A stretch of DNA of 64,000 nt. It comes from Actinopolymorpha sp. NPDC004070 (GTDB lineage: Bacteria; Actinomycetota; Actinomycetes; Propionibacteriales; Actinopolymorphaceae). Numbering within the stretch: the stretch's first letter is position 1; the number at the start of each line of letters is the position of its first letter. This document shows positions 17,006 through 25,251 of the stretch, in pieces. The stretch is taken from the NCBI RefSeq assembly GCF_040610475.1, contig NZ_JBEXMJ010000001.1, positions 496,001-560,000 on the forward strand, read 5' to 3'. Below the pieces are notes generated by a model. That model was given only the letters and a program-made list of their open reading frames with translations, had not been told where the DNA came from and did no database searches. Both the position numbers and the translations under genes were made by a program.

Positions 17006-18346
17006 GTGGCAATCGAGTACTCCAGCCTGCCGACTGTTCTCGACCACGAACTCGCCCAGCGGAGCGAGTCCGGTCACGACGTGTCGGCGGTGACCGCACA
17101 ACTGACCGGCCCGGCGTGGGAGGTGGCGCCGGACCGCGCCCGGACACTGCTCGACCAGTTGGCCGACGCGCCCGTACGGCCGGACTGGCCCTACGTCGAA
17201 CCCTCCACTCTCCCCGAGATCCTCGCCGAGCTCCCCTCCGGCTGCACCGCACCGGTCCGGCCGATCGGCGCCGCCGAACTCCGCGACCGGATCCAGGCCG
17301 CCTGGCTCGGGCGGTGCGCGGGCAACTGTCTGGGCAAGCCCGTCGAGGACGGTGAGTTCTGGACGCCGGAGCGGCTGCGTTCGTACCTGGAGCTCACCGG
17401 CAACTACCCGCTCCGCGACTACGTGAGCCGGCTCCAGCCGATGCCCGACGGCTACGCGCTGCACCCGTCGTGGGGGGAGAGCACCAAGGGCCGGATCCGC
17501 TACGCCCCCCGCGACGACGACCTCGACTACACCCTCCTCGGCCTGCACCTGCTGGAGAGCCGGGGGTTCGGCTTCACCACCGCCGACGTGGCGGGGGAGT
17601 GGCTCCAGCGGTTGCCGTACCACCTCACCTACACCGCCGAACGCGTCACCTACCGCAACCTGGTGTGCGGCGTCGAGCCCGGCAGGTCGGCCGTGGTCGA
17701 CAACCCCTTCCGCGAGTGGATCGGTGCGCAGATCCGCGGTGACGTGTTCGGGTACGTCTGTGCGGGCAGGCCACGTGACGCGGCCGTCCTCGCGTTCGCC
17801 GACGCCTCGTTGTCGCACGTGGCCAACGGCATCTACGGCGAGATGTGGGCGGCGGCACTGGTGTCCGCGGCGTTCACCGCCGGCTCCCTGCGGGAGGCGG
17901 TGGAGGAGTCGATCCGGCACGTACCGTCGCGGTCCCGCCTGGCCGAGGCGCTGCGCTGGGCGGTCGAGGCGCGCGACGCCTACCCCGACTGGCACGACGC
18001 GTCGGCGCAGTTGCGGAAGCGGTACGGCCACTACCACTGGATCCACACCATCAACAACGCCGCGGTCTGCGCGCTCGCCCTGCTCTACGCCGGCGACGAC
18101 TACGGCACGGCGATCGGGCTGGCCGTGCAGGCGGGCCTGGACACCGACTCCAACGGCGCCACGGTCGGGTCGGCCGCCGGGGCGTTCGCCGGGCGGGGCG
18201 GGATCCCACGGCACTGGACCTCGCCGTTCGGCGACGTGCTGCGCAGCGCGCTGTACGGCTTCGACCGGAGCAGCATCCGCGACGTCGCCGAGCGCACCTT
18301 CACGCTGGCCCGCACCTACGCCGGCCGCCACCCGGTGTCGGTATGA
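17006..18346 (+). CDS. ADP-ribosylglycohydrolase family protein
   Basis: 446 residues, starting at GTG with GAGGAG upstream. The all-alpha ADP-ribosylglycohydrolase fold is signalled by AAWLGRCAGNCLGKPVE (about 97-113), the metal-binding RDDDLDYT (about 168-175) and the C-terminal GLDTDSNGATVGSAAGA (about 372-388), whose Asp residues bind the second Mg/Mn. The N-terminal 90 residues are an extension with no recognised motif. Family members remove ADP-ribose from proteins or hydrolyse related O-glycosides. Those encoded with sugar genes in actinomycetes may act on small glycosides. It converges on an AraC-type regulator gene with about 40 bases between the stops. Confidence 0.82.
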   Translation: MAIEYSSLPTVLDHELAQRSESGHDVSAVTAQLTGPAWEVAPDRARTLLDQLADAPVRPDWPYVEPSTLPEILAELPSGCTAPVRPIGAAELRDRIQAAWLGRCAGNCLGKPVEDGEFWTPERLRSYLELTGNYPLRDYVSRLQPMPDGYALHPSWGESTKGRIRYAPRDDDLDYTLLGLHLLESRGFGFTTADVAGEWLQRLPYHLTYTAERVTYRNLVCGVEPGRSAVVDNPFREWIGAQIRGDVFGYVCAGRPRDAAVLAFADASLSHVANGIYGEMWAAALVSAAFTAGSLREAVEESIRHVPSRSRLAEALRWAVEARDAYPDWHDASAQLRKRYGHYHWIHTINNAAVCALALLYAGDDYGTAIGLAVQAGLDTDSNGATVGSAAGAFAGRGGIPRHWTSPFGDVLRSALYGFDRSSIRDVAERTFTLARTYAGRHPVSV

Positions 18347-18387
18347 GCCGGTTCCGGTGTGGTGTGTCCCGTCCTGTATGAGCCTGG

Positions 18388-19275
18388 TCAGGTGTGGTCG
18401 GCGAGGAGCCGGCGGGCGAGCCGGAGCAGGCCGGCCCGGGTGAGTGGTTCGTGTGGGTCGTCGGTGGCGTGGGCCGTCCGGTAGGTGCGGGGCGGTACGC
18501 CGTAGACCGCGCGGAAGCGCCGGGAGAAGTGGAACGGGCTGCTGAAGCCGCACGCGTTCGCGACCGCCGCGACCGTGAGATTGCTGCGCTGGAGCAGGGT
18601 GGCGGCCCGGGCGAGGCGGACGAGTTCCATCGCGGCGACCGGGCCGACGGAGTAGTCCGCCCGGAAGAGCCGGCTCAGGTGCCCCGGCGAGACCCCGGCG
18701 GCCGCGGCGAGTTCGCCGAGTGAGAGCGGGCGGGTGCCGTGGTCGCGCCAGGCGGCGGCCACCGAGTCGGCCAGCCGGCGCAGATGCGGCGACAGCCCTG
18801 CGTCGGGGGCCACGTCGTCGGGTACCGGCCCGCGGACGAACAGGTCCAGCAGCCAGCCCAGAACCTCCGCGGTTCGGGCGAGGTCGGGGTTCGGGGCGTC
18901 GCCGGCGAGCCACAGCGCGTACCCGCACAGTGCCGCCATCGGGTCCGCGGGTGACAGGGACCTGGTGAGCGGCCAGTGGTCGGGGTCGCCCAGTCCGCCG
19001 GCGTCGGTGACGCGGAAGTGCGCGTACGCATGGGCGGAGGGGTGTTCGGGATCCCAGCGGAAGTGGTCGCGCATGCCCGGCCTGGCGAGGAGCAGGGTGC
19101 CGGGGTGCAGGTCGAGCCGGTGGTCGCCGCACTGCCAGTGGGCGCTGCCGCGCAGCAGCCAGACGAACTCGAAGTCGACGAGGGTCCGGGGACCGAACGT
19201 CGTCCTCGGCGGATACTCGGCGATCTCCGGGCCGGTCCGCAGGATCAGGGTGGGTTGCGAGGCGTACTGCGCCAC
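18388..19275 (-). CDS. AraC-family transcriptional regulator
   Basis: 295 residues from GTG 19275. An N-terminal cupin-type effector domain contains LHPGTLLLARPGMRDHF (about 65-80) and HAYAHFRV. A C-terminal double HTH follows, with LSLGELAAAAGVSPGHLSRL near 204-223 and the AraC signature TVAAVANACGFSSPFHFSRRFR near 250-271, then YGVPPRTYR. Longer in-frame starts (to 19479) would translate through the tandem repeats and give no homologous sequence. The ribosome site for the GTG is weak, so the start is uncertain. Target genes are probably the neighbouring sugar genes or the ADP-ribosylglycohydrolase gene, but this is inference. Confidence 0.85.
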   Translation of the reverse strand: MAQYASQPTLILRTGPEIAEYPPRTTFGPRTLVDFEFVWLLRGSAHWQCGDHRLDLHPGTLLLARPGMRDHFRWDPEHPSAHAYAHFRVTDAGGLGDPDHWPLTRSLSPADPMAALCGYALWLAGDAPNPDLARTAEVLGWLLDLFVRGPVPDDVAPDAGLSPHLRRLADSVAAAWRDHGTRPLSLGELAAAAGVSPGHLSRLFRADYSVGPVAAMELVRLARAATLLQRSNLTVAAVANACGFSSPFHFSRRFRAVYGVPPRTYRTAHATDDPHEPLTRAGLLRLARRLLADHT

Positions 19276-19389
19276 GTGCAGCAGGGTAGGCCGTCGCCCG
19301 CCACAGTGCGGGGGAGGGAGCGGTCCGGCCCGCCCGGCACCGCTCGCGACGAGCGGTGCCGGGCGGAGTACCAACCGGACGCAGGTGGG

Positions 19390-19540
19390 CCAAGCCTGGG
19401 TGGGCCCGGTCCGAGCGAACCAATCCTGGGTAGGCCCAGCCCGCGGGCCAATCCTGGGTAGGCCCAGCCCGCGGGCCAATCCTGGGTGGGCCCAGCCCGG
19501 GCGGGCTGATCCTGGGTGGCCCAGGCAGGGCGGGCTAGCT
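19390..19540. repeat. Five tandem 28-30 base hairpin-forming repeats between metE and the AraC gene
   Basis: Units start at about 19390, 19420, 19448, 19476 and 19506. The core is CCAATCCTGGGTAGGCCCAG followed by CCCGCGGG. Units 2-4 are nearly identical, while 1 and 5 are diverged. Each unit contains a CTGGG-TAGG-CCCAG stem-loop plus a GC palindrome. The array begins at the metE stop codon and ends about 115 bases upstream of the regulator's start. It has no spacers, so it is not a CRISPR array. Possible roles are transcription termination downstream of metE or multiple regulator binding sites. Confidence 0.85.
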
Positions 19541-21808
19541 GGTCAGCGTGGCGCGGACCCGGCGGGTGGCCTCGACCAGGTGCCGGAGCGCCGGCTCGAC
19601 CTCGGCGTAGGTGCGGGTCTTCAGACCGCAGTCGGGGTTGACCCACAGCCGGTCGGGCGGCACCGCCTCCAGTGCCAGCCGGAGCGCCTCCTCGATCTCG
19701 TCCACGGTGGGCACGCGCGGGCTGTGGATGTCGTAGACGCCCGGGCCGATGCCGCGCCGGTAGCCGGCCTTGGCCAGGTCGGTGACGAGTTCCATCCGCG
19801 ACCGCGCCGCCTCCACGCTGGTGACGTCGGCGTCCAGGGCGTCGATGGTGTCGACGATCTCCCCGAACTCCGAGTAGCACATGTGCGAGTGGATCTGGGT
19901 TCGCTCCGCGACCCCGGAGGTGGCCAGCCGGAACGCGGCCACAGCCCAGTCGACGTAGGCGGGCTGGTCCGCCGCCCTCAGCGGGAGCAGTTCACGCAGG
20001 GCGGGTTCGTCGACCTGGATGTAGCGGATACCTGCCGCCTCCAGGTCGCGGATCTCGTCGCGCAGCGCGAGCGCCACCTGCCGGGCGGTCTCGGCCAGCG
20101 GCTGGTCGTCGCGTACGAAGGACCAGGCCAGCATGGTGACCGGCCCCGTCAACATTCCCTTGACAGGTCTGCCGGTCCGGGACTGGGCGTACGTGGTCCA
20201 CTCCACCGTCATCGGCTCCGGCCGGGCCACGTCGGCGTAGAGGATCGGCGGCCGGACGTAGCGGGTGCCGTAGGACTGCACCCAGCCGTGGGACGTGCTG
20301 GCGAATCCGGACAGCCTTTCGGCGAAGTACTGCACCATGTCGTTGCGTTCGGGCTCACCGTGGACGAGCACGTCCAGTCCGATGTCCTCCTGCAACGCGA
20401 TGATCTCGTCGATCTCGCCCCGCATCCGCGCGTCGTAGGTGGCCTGGTCGATCCGGCCGGCTCGCAGGTCGGCCCGCGCCCGGCGGATCCTGGCGGTCTG
20501 CGGGAACGAGCCGATCGTGGTCGTCGGCAGCGGGGGCAGCCCGCCGGCCTCGGCCTGCAAGCGGGCGCGGTCGGCGTAGTCGCGCCGGGCAGTGCCCGTG
20601 CCCAGGCCGGCCAGCCTGGCCCGGACCCGGCCGTCCACGGTCTCCGCAGGGGTGCCGGTGCCGGCCGAGGCCGCGGAGAGTTCGCGTTCGACCGCGCCGT
20701 GGCCCTCGCGCAGGGCGCGGCCGAGCAGGACCACCTCGTCGACCTTCTGGCGGGCGAAGGCGAGCCGGTCGCGCAGCCCGGCGGGCAGGTCCTCCTCGAG
20801 GGTGAGATCGAGCGGCACGTGCAGCAACGACGAGGAGGTGCCGACCACCAGGTCCCTGACGGAGCCGAGCAGGGACGCCGCGACGGACATGGCACGGGAC
20901 AGGTCGGTACGCCAGATGTTGCGGCCGTCGACCAGACCCGCCACCACCGTGCGGTCACCGAGCCCGGCGGCGGCAATCCGGTCCGCGTCGGCGGCTCCGG
21001 CCACGAGGTCGAGCGCCAGTCCGTCGATCCGGGTGCCGGCCAGGACGGGCAGTGCCGGGCCGATCGGCCCGAAGTACGTCGCCACCATCAGCTTCGGCCG
21101 GTGGGCGGTCGATCCCAGGCGTTCGTACGCCGTCCTCAGCGCGGAGAGTTCGGCTGCGTCACGGTCGGCGGCGAGCACCGGCTCGTCCAGTTGGACCCAC
21201 TCGACGCCGGCGTCGGCCAGTGCGTCCAGAAGCCCCACGTAGGCGTCCAGCAGAGGCTCGAGCAGGTCGAGCGGGCGGAAGTCCTTCGGTGCGTCAACCG
21301 CGGGTTTCGCCAGGAGAAGGAAGCTCAGCGGGCCGAGCAGAACGGGCCGGGTGGTGACGCCGAGCGCGGCCGCCTCCTGGTATTCCGCGACCGGCCGGGA
21401 CCGCGCACCGGCGGTGCGGAACGTGGTGTCCGGCCCGAGTTCGGGGACGAGGTAGTGGTAGTTGGTGTCGAACCACTTCGTCATCTCCAGCGGCGGCACG
21501 CCCTCGGTGCCGCGGGCCATCGCGAAGTACCGGTCCAGCCCCTCCAGCCCGGCGAACCGGCGCGGCACGGCGCCGAACAACTCGGCGTGGTCGAGTACGT
21601 GGTCATAGAACGAGAAAGTGTGCGACGGGATGAGATCGACGCCGGCGTCGCGCAGGGTTTCCCACGTGTCGCGGCGCAGGTCGGCGGCGGCCTGGTGCAG
21701 TGCCGCGGCGTCGATCCGGCCGGCCCAGTAGTCCTCGGTGGCTCGCTTCAGTTCACGGCGCGCCCCGATCCGGGGGTAGCCGAGGACGGTCGTACGCACG
21801 GTTTCCAT
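19535..21808 (-). CDS. metE: Cobalamin-independent methionine synthase
   Basis: Transfers a methyl group from 5-methyltetrahydropteroyltri-glutamate to homocysteine, without B12. 757 residues, the standard MetE length. The N-terminal barrel begins VLGYPRIGARRELKRATEDYW. The C-terminal barrel holds IGSFPQTARIRRAR near 430, the zinc/homocysteine site HSHMCYSEFGEI near 640 and NPDCGLKTR near 725, giving the His/Cys/Cys zinc ligands. The ATG at 21808 has GGGAAGGA upstream. A cobalamin riboswitch precedes the gene, which predicts repression when B12 is available and a B12-dependent MetH can work. Confidence 0.96.
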   Translation of the reverse strand: METVRTTVLGYPRIGARRELKRATEDYWAGRIDAAALHQAAADLRRDTWETLRDAGVDLIPSHTFSFYDHVLDHAELFGAVPRRFAGLEGLDRYFAMARGTEGVPPLEMTKWFDTNYHYLVPELGPDTTFRTAGARSRPVAEYQEAAALGVTTRPVLLGPLSFLLLAKPAVDAPKDFRPLDLLEPLLDAYVGLLDALADAGVEWVQLDEPVLAADRDAAELSALRTAYERLGSTAHRPKLMVATYFGPIGPALPVLAGTRIDGLALDLVAGAADADRIAAAGLGDRTVVAGLVDGRNIWRTDLSRAMSVAASLLGSVRDLVVGTSSSLLHVPLDLTLEEDLPAGLRDRLAFARQKVDEVVLLGRALREGHGAVERELSAASAGTGTPAETVDGRVRARLAGLGTGTARRDYADRARLQAEAGGLPPLPTTTIGSFPQTARIRRARADLRAGRIDQATYDARMRGEIDEIIALQEDIGLDVLVHGEPERNDMVQYFAERLSGFASTSHGWVQSYGTRYVRPPILYADVARPEPMTVEWTTYAQSRTGRPVKGMLTGPVTMLAWSFVRDDQPLAETARQVALALRDEIRDLEAAGIRYIQVDEPALRELLPLRAADQPAYVDWAVAAFRLATSGVAERTQIHSHMCYSEFGEIVDTIDALDADVTSVEAARSRMELVTDLAKAGYRRGIGPGVYDIHSPRVPTVDEIEEALRLALEAVPPDRLWVNPDCGLKTRTYAEVEPALRHLVEATRRVRATLTS

Positions 21809-21809
21809 G

Positions 21810-21830
21810 GAGTCCTTCCCTCGGGAACTC
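21810..21830 (-). promoter_or_regulatory. Putative Shine-Dalgarno-sequestering hairpin of the metE riboswitch
   Basis: On the minus strand, GAGTTCC (21830-21824) can pair with GGACTC (21815-21810) with one bulge. This encloses the GGGAAGG ribosome-binding site immediately before the metE ATG. Such a stem is a candidate expression platform through which the upstream cobalamin riboswitch could block translation initiation. Pairing was read by eye only. Confidence 0.45.
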
Positions 21831-21944
21831 GGACGGTCCGGGGCGGACGAGGGGAGACGAGGTCGAACGACGGCGGCGTCGTGCCGGTCGCCCGGTCGCC
21901 TTCCCACGAGGCCACGGACCACCGCGGGCCGGTCGGCCCACGCA

Positions 21945-22155
21945 CGGATGGCAGGTCTTCGGACTCGTGGGCGTACCGGCCGTCATCTGCCGGTGGTCCT
22001 ACTGGCCGTCGCTTCCCAGGTGGCTGATGATGCCGCCCAGTGCGATCTCACGGCTGTCGTTCCCACTCACCGCTGCGGGGCAGTCCCGGGCTTGCACCGG
22101 GTTCCCTCTTGCCTCACCGGTCCTGGCGAGCGGACCGGCGAACCAACCGCACCGC
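21945..22155 (-). ncRNA. Cobalamin riboswitch controlling metE
   Basis: Read on the minus strand, the segment contains GGGAACCCGGTGCAAGCCCG followed by GGGACTGCCCCGCAGCGG. These are the conserved L5/core elements of adenosylcobalamin riboswitches (GGGAA..GGTG.AA..CC...CTGCCCCGC). Farther 3' is the B12 box AGTCCGAAGACCTGCCA (21965-21949). It sits about 140 bases upstream of the metE ATG on the same strand. Boundaries are approximate. Ligand binding is expected to shut off metE. Confidence 0.92.
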
Positions 22156-22396
22156 CGACCTTAGCCCCCCGCCTTCGTGGCGGCGGGACGCCCCGCCACG
22201 GGCTGAGCCCCGTGGCGTCCGCCCGGCTTCGGTGGGTGGCCGGAGCCGGTGGGCCGGGTCCGGTCGCGACCGGCCGGGCACGGTCCACCGCGGTGATGTC
22301 TCCGGTAGCGTCGTCGCGGATGTACGCGACGGCGACCCCGCTCCCTGTGCGAGCTGTGGTCGCTCGCATCGACGAATGCGTGGAAGGAGTTCCGCG
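22156..22396. other. Intergenic region between metE riboswitch and dgoD, with a strong hairpin
   Basis: CGCCACGGG (22194-22202) and CCCGTGGCG (22209-22217) form a 9-pair stem with a 6-base loop. The region must contain the divergent promoters for the metE leader (minus) and dgoD (plus). I see no convincing -35/-10 pair. No gene is supported here. Confidence 0.4.
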
Positions 22397-23542
22397 GTGA
22401 AGATCACCGGCCTGACGACCTATCTCGTGGCGCCCCGGTGGTGCTTCCTGCGAATCGACACCGACGAGGGTGTGACGGGCTGGGGCGAGCCGATCGTCGA
22501 GGGTCGCGCGCACACCGTCGCGGCTGCGGTGGACGAGGCGGCCGACTACCTCGTCGGCCAGGACCCGCTGCGGATCGAGGAGCACTGGCAGGTGCTCAGC
22601 AAGGGCAACTTCTACCGCGGCGGCCCAGTCCTTTCCAGTGCGGTCGCCGGGATCGACCAGGCGCTGTGGGACATCGCCGGCAAGGTGCACGGCGTTCCGG
22701 TCTACCAACTTCTGGGCGGTCACGTCCGCGACCGGATGCGGGTCTACGGCTGGATCGGCGGTGACCGGCCGGACGTGGTGGCCGACGCGGCGAAGAACAT
22801 GCAGGACCAGGGCTTCACCGCGATCAAGATGAACGGCGGCGGGGAGATGCGGCGGGTGGACACCGCCGCGCAGTGCCTGGCCCTGGTCGACCGGGTGGCG
22901 GCGATCAGGGAGGCATGCGGACCGGACTTCGACATCGCCATCGACTTCCACGGCCGGTTCACGGTGGCCATGGCCCGGCGGACCCTGCCGCTGCTGGAGC
23001 CCTACCTGCCGTTCTTCGTCGAGGAGCCCCTCGTCCCGGAGCTGACCGACCAGATCGGCCAGATCTGTTCCTCCACGTCGATCCCGATCGCCACCGGGGA
23101 GCGGTTGTACTCCCGGTGGGACTTCAAGGACGTGTTGTCCGCAGGCATCGCGATCGCGCAGCCGGACCTCTCCCACGCGGGCGGGATCTCGGAGGTACGC
23201 CGGATCGCCGCACAGGCGGAGGTGTACGACGTCGCTCTGGCGCCGCACTGCCCGCTCGGGCCGATCGCCCTGGCCGCCTCGCTCCAGGTCGACTTCGCCA
23301 GCCCCAACGCGCTCATCCAGGAGCAGAGCCTCGGCATCCACTACAACGAGGGCTCGGACCTGCTCGACTACCTCGTGGACACGTCGGTGTTCGGGTTCGC
23401 CGACGGCTACGTCACCCGGCCGACCAAGCCCGGGCTCGGCATCGAGGTGGACGAGAAGGAGGTCGCGCGGGCCGCCGAGGTGGGCCACCGGTGGCGTACC
23501 CCGACCTTCCGGCGCGACGACGGCTCGCTCGCCGAGTGGTGA
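22397..23542 (+). CDS. dgoD: D-galactonate dehydratase (enolase superfamily)
   Basis: Dehydrates D-galactonate to 2-keto-3-deoxygalactonate. 381 residues, against 382 for E. coli DgoD, which it resembles along its whole length: KITGLTTYLVAPRW at the start, GWGEPIVEGRAHTV, YRGGPVLSSAVAGIDQALWDI and the C-terminal W-R-x-P...GSLAEW. Metal and catalytic positions are visible: DFHGR (Asp), EEPLVPE, GERLYSRWDFK, QPDLSHAGG and APHCPLGPIALA (catalytic His), with QEQS near the end. The GTG start at 22397 has AAGGAG upstream. No 2-keto-3-deoxygalactonate kinase or aldolase gene is nearby. Confidence 0.92.
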   Translation: MKITGLTTYLVAPRWCFLRIDTDEGVTGWGEPIVEGRAHTVAAAVDEAADYLVGQDPLRIEEHWQVLSKGNFYRGGPVLSSAVAGIDQALWDIAGKVHGVPVYQLLGGHVRDRMRVYGWIGGDRPDVVADAAKNMQDQGFTAIKMNGGGEMRRVDTAAQCLALVDRVAAIREACGPDFDIAIDFHGRFTVAMARRTLPLLEPYLPFFVEEPLVPELTDQIGQICSSTSIPIATGERLYSRWDFKDVLSAGIAIAQPDLSHAGGISEVRRIAAQAEVYDVALAPHCPLGPIALAASLQVDFASPNALIQEQSLGIHYNEGSDLLDYLVDTSVFGFADGYVTRPTKPGLGIEVDEKEVARAAEVGHRWRTPTFRRDDGSLAEW

Positions 23543-23562
23543 GCCGGTCGCTCTCCAAGGGG

Positions 23563-23928
23563 TCATGAGGCTTCCTCGAGGTTGTCCTCCTCTGTGAGCG
23601 AGGCCAGGTAGGCCTCGCCCGCGGCGGCCTGCGCCGCTCGCTCGTCGCTGGACAGCTGGGTGTACCAGTCGAGGAAACCGCGCACGTGGGTGGTGAACTC
23701 CCCCGCGTACGCGGAGGAGGAAGCGGCCTCGGCCAGGCCCATCCGCCCGTGGCGGACGTCCTCGGCGAAGTCGCGCAGCACGGGGCGGGTGCTGTCCGCG
23801 GCGAGTATGTCCAGCGACCGGCGGATGAGACGATCACGACCAGGATCGTCGGCGAGCCGCCGGAGCCCGTCCAATTCCTTCTCGTAGTCCACCCCGAACC
23901 GTCCACCGGACATCGCGTCAGGACCCAT
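23563..23928 (-). CDS. Hypothetical acidic helical protein, last gene of the WXG-like cassette
   Basis: I do not recognise a family. The product is about 121 residues (ATG 23928) or 116 (ATG 23913). It is rich in Asp, Glu and Ala, predicted all-helical, and has no membrane segment or signal peptide. Landmarks are DYEKELDGLRRLADDPGRDR, RHGRMGLAEAASSSAYAGEF and FLDWYTQLSSDER. It overlaps or directly follows the stop of the upstream WXG-like gene (23918), so the two are translationally linked. In such a position it could be a chaperone, immunity protein or partner of the secreted-type proteins, but nothing in the sequence proves this. Confidence 0.6.
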   Translation of the reverse strand: MGPDAMSGGRFGVDYEKELDGLRRLADDPGRDRLIRRSLDILAADSTRPVLRDFAEDVRHGRMGLAEAASSSAYAGEFTTHVRGFLDWYTQLSSDERAAQAAAGEAYLASLTEEDNLEEAS

Positions 23929-24709
23929 GACCGTGTGCACCCCAGTCACCGGCCGCGGGAGCCGTGGACAATGCGGGATCAACAGGGGGCCGGGGCAGGT
24001 GCTTGATGGTGTGACAGACCCGGGCAATGCTCCCGCAAACCGCGAAGATGCCAACCTCCATCCTGGTCAGGATCCTCGTGATGAGAATCCACGTCTGACC
24101 AATCTTGGTAAGCGCCGCCGCCGCAACTGCCGCCGCCACGACCGGTCCGATGCCCGTTGCCGCGGTGGCGCCGCCTGCGGCGAGAGCAGTCGCTGCGCAC
24201 AGCGCGAAGTCAACGAGTGTCTGGAGTAGTTCGCCGAGCCCCTTTGCGCCGTACCACACGAGCAGCGCGAGACGCTCGTACTCTTCGGAGCCGACTTTGA
24301 GCGCCCGATCGAGAGAGTCAAGATAGGTCGTGAGGTCTCGAAAGTAGGCGAAGGCGGCGTCGGCCGCGTTGCCGTCCCAGGTCGCGTCGAGGAGAGCGTT
24401 ACCGCGGCGCAGGTTGGTGGCAACGGCTCCGTAGGCGTCACCGAGCATGTGCCACAGGTCAACACAGTCGGCGAAGCACTTCCAATCTCCTGCCAGCCGG
24501 GCCGCGACCTCCTGGAAGGGGTCCGTACCGAGCGTTCCATAAACGAGTTCGAGGATCCAGGCCGACGGGCTTGTCAGGGCCATCACATCGTCGACGGCGT
24601 CGAGGAGTGTCGCGGGATAGCCGTTGATGCCGCTCGGGTGAACGAGGTTTTCCTGCGGATCCACGACGTCGGCGAACCCGGTGTCGCCATAGGTGTTGTC
24701 CGTGTTCAT
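23918..24709 (-). CDS. WXG100-like protein with C-terminal hydrophobic hairpins
   Basis: About 263 residues from ATG 24709, with GAGG at suitable spacing. A helical region contains NALLDATWDGNAADAAFAYF (about 110-130). There a W-D-G turn separates two helices, as in WXG100/ESX substrates. The downstream part carries hydrophobic helices LLQTLVDFALCAATALAAG, GIGPVVAAAVAAAAL and a segment near 215-235, then a Pro-rich end. The gene lies 9 bases downstream of an EspC-like gene. Together they look like a type VII secretion-associated cassette, though no ESX machinery gene is in the window. GC content here is visibly lower than in neighbours. Role unknown. Confidence 0.65.
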   Translation of the reverse strand: MNTDNTYGDTGFADVVDPQENLVHPSGINGYPATLLDAVDDVMALTSPSAWILELVYGTLGTDPFQEVAARLAGDWKCFADCVDLWHMLGDAYGAVATNLRRGNALLDATWDGNAADAAFAYFRDLTTYLDSLDRALKVGSEEYERLALLVWYGAKGLGELLQTLVDFALCAATALAAGGATAATGIGPVVAAAVAAAALTKIGQTWILITRILTRMEVGIFAVCGSIARVCHTIKHLPRPPVDPALSTAPAAGDWGAHGHGS

Positions 24710-24718
24710 GGCCACGCC

Positions 24719-25033
24719 TCACCGTCGGGTCGGAGGCAGCGCACCATCGAGTCGCTGCGCCGCTTCGAGATCGGTCGATCGATAGCGCGATGCCGCCAGT
24801 CGGACCTGCCTCTCTGCATTCTCCAAGAGGTGGGAGAGCTCGCCGAGCTGGGTGCACAGAGGGCCGTAGAACTCCTGGTGGCAGTCCTTCACCAGCGCTA
24901 TGAACCCTTTCGACGTCAGCGAAATCGCGCCATACCGACGGGCGTGCGCATGGATCGCCTCCGCGTCGTCACCTGCCCTCCCAAGGAGTCGGGCGAAGTC
25001 ATCGAGGTCATCAGGAACAACGGTGAGGCTCAC
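24719..25033 (-). CDS. EspC/DUF2580-like type VII secretion-associated small protein
   Basis: About 104 residues from GTG 25033 (a longer version from ATG 25075 is possible; neither has a strong ribosome site). The sequence SLTVVPDDLDDFARLLGRAG at the start, followed by two long amphipathic helices (about 20-45 and 55-90), is the layout of EspC-like ESX secretion-associated proteins (PF10824). No W-x-G turn is evident in this one. It is the first gene of the three-gene minus-strand set ending at 23563. It probably heterodimerises with the WXG-like product downstream, by analogy with ESX pairs. Confidence 0.62.
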   Translation of the reverse strand: MSLTVVPDDLDDFARLLGRAGDDAEAIHAHARRYGAISLTSKGFIALVKDCHQEFYGPLCTQLGELSHLLENAERQVRLAASRYRSTDLEAAQRLDGALPPTRR

Positions 25034-25251
25034 GGCACCGCGCTTTCGCTCGACGGATCTGACGTCAGGGAGCATAGGTCCGTGGCAACCTGTAGCTCGT
25101 CTCTCGGCGTAGGCGCTGTGGACAACTGCGCCGAACGGCTGCCTGTGGACGCTCGTGCGGTCACGCTGTGGATGAATCGAGACGGCGAGGTTGGCCGTCC
25201 GATAAGCTCCGGATTTCCGATAGAACGAGCGCGAGGAGGGCAGTCAGAGCG

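Noticed and set aside
16475..19423. Leftward 982-codon open frame
   Set aside because: It spans maf, the ADP-ribosylglycohydrolase and the AraC gene in a wrong frame and shows low-complexity composition.
19390..19540. CRISPR array
   Set aside because: The units are contiguous near-copies with no unique spacers and there are no cas genes in the window.
18734..22027. Very long rightward open frame (about 1,097 codons) opposite metE and the AraC gene
   Set aside because: It is the antisense shadow of metE and its neighbour in GC-rich DNA. The translated sequence is Arg/Gly/Val-rich with no domain, and metE on the other strand is unambiguous.
22397..23542. Annotation as generic mandelate racemase
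   Set aside because: End-to-end similarity to DgoD, equal length and matching catalytic segments support the specific galactonate dehydratase call.
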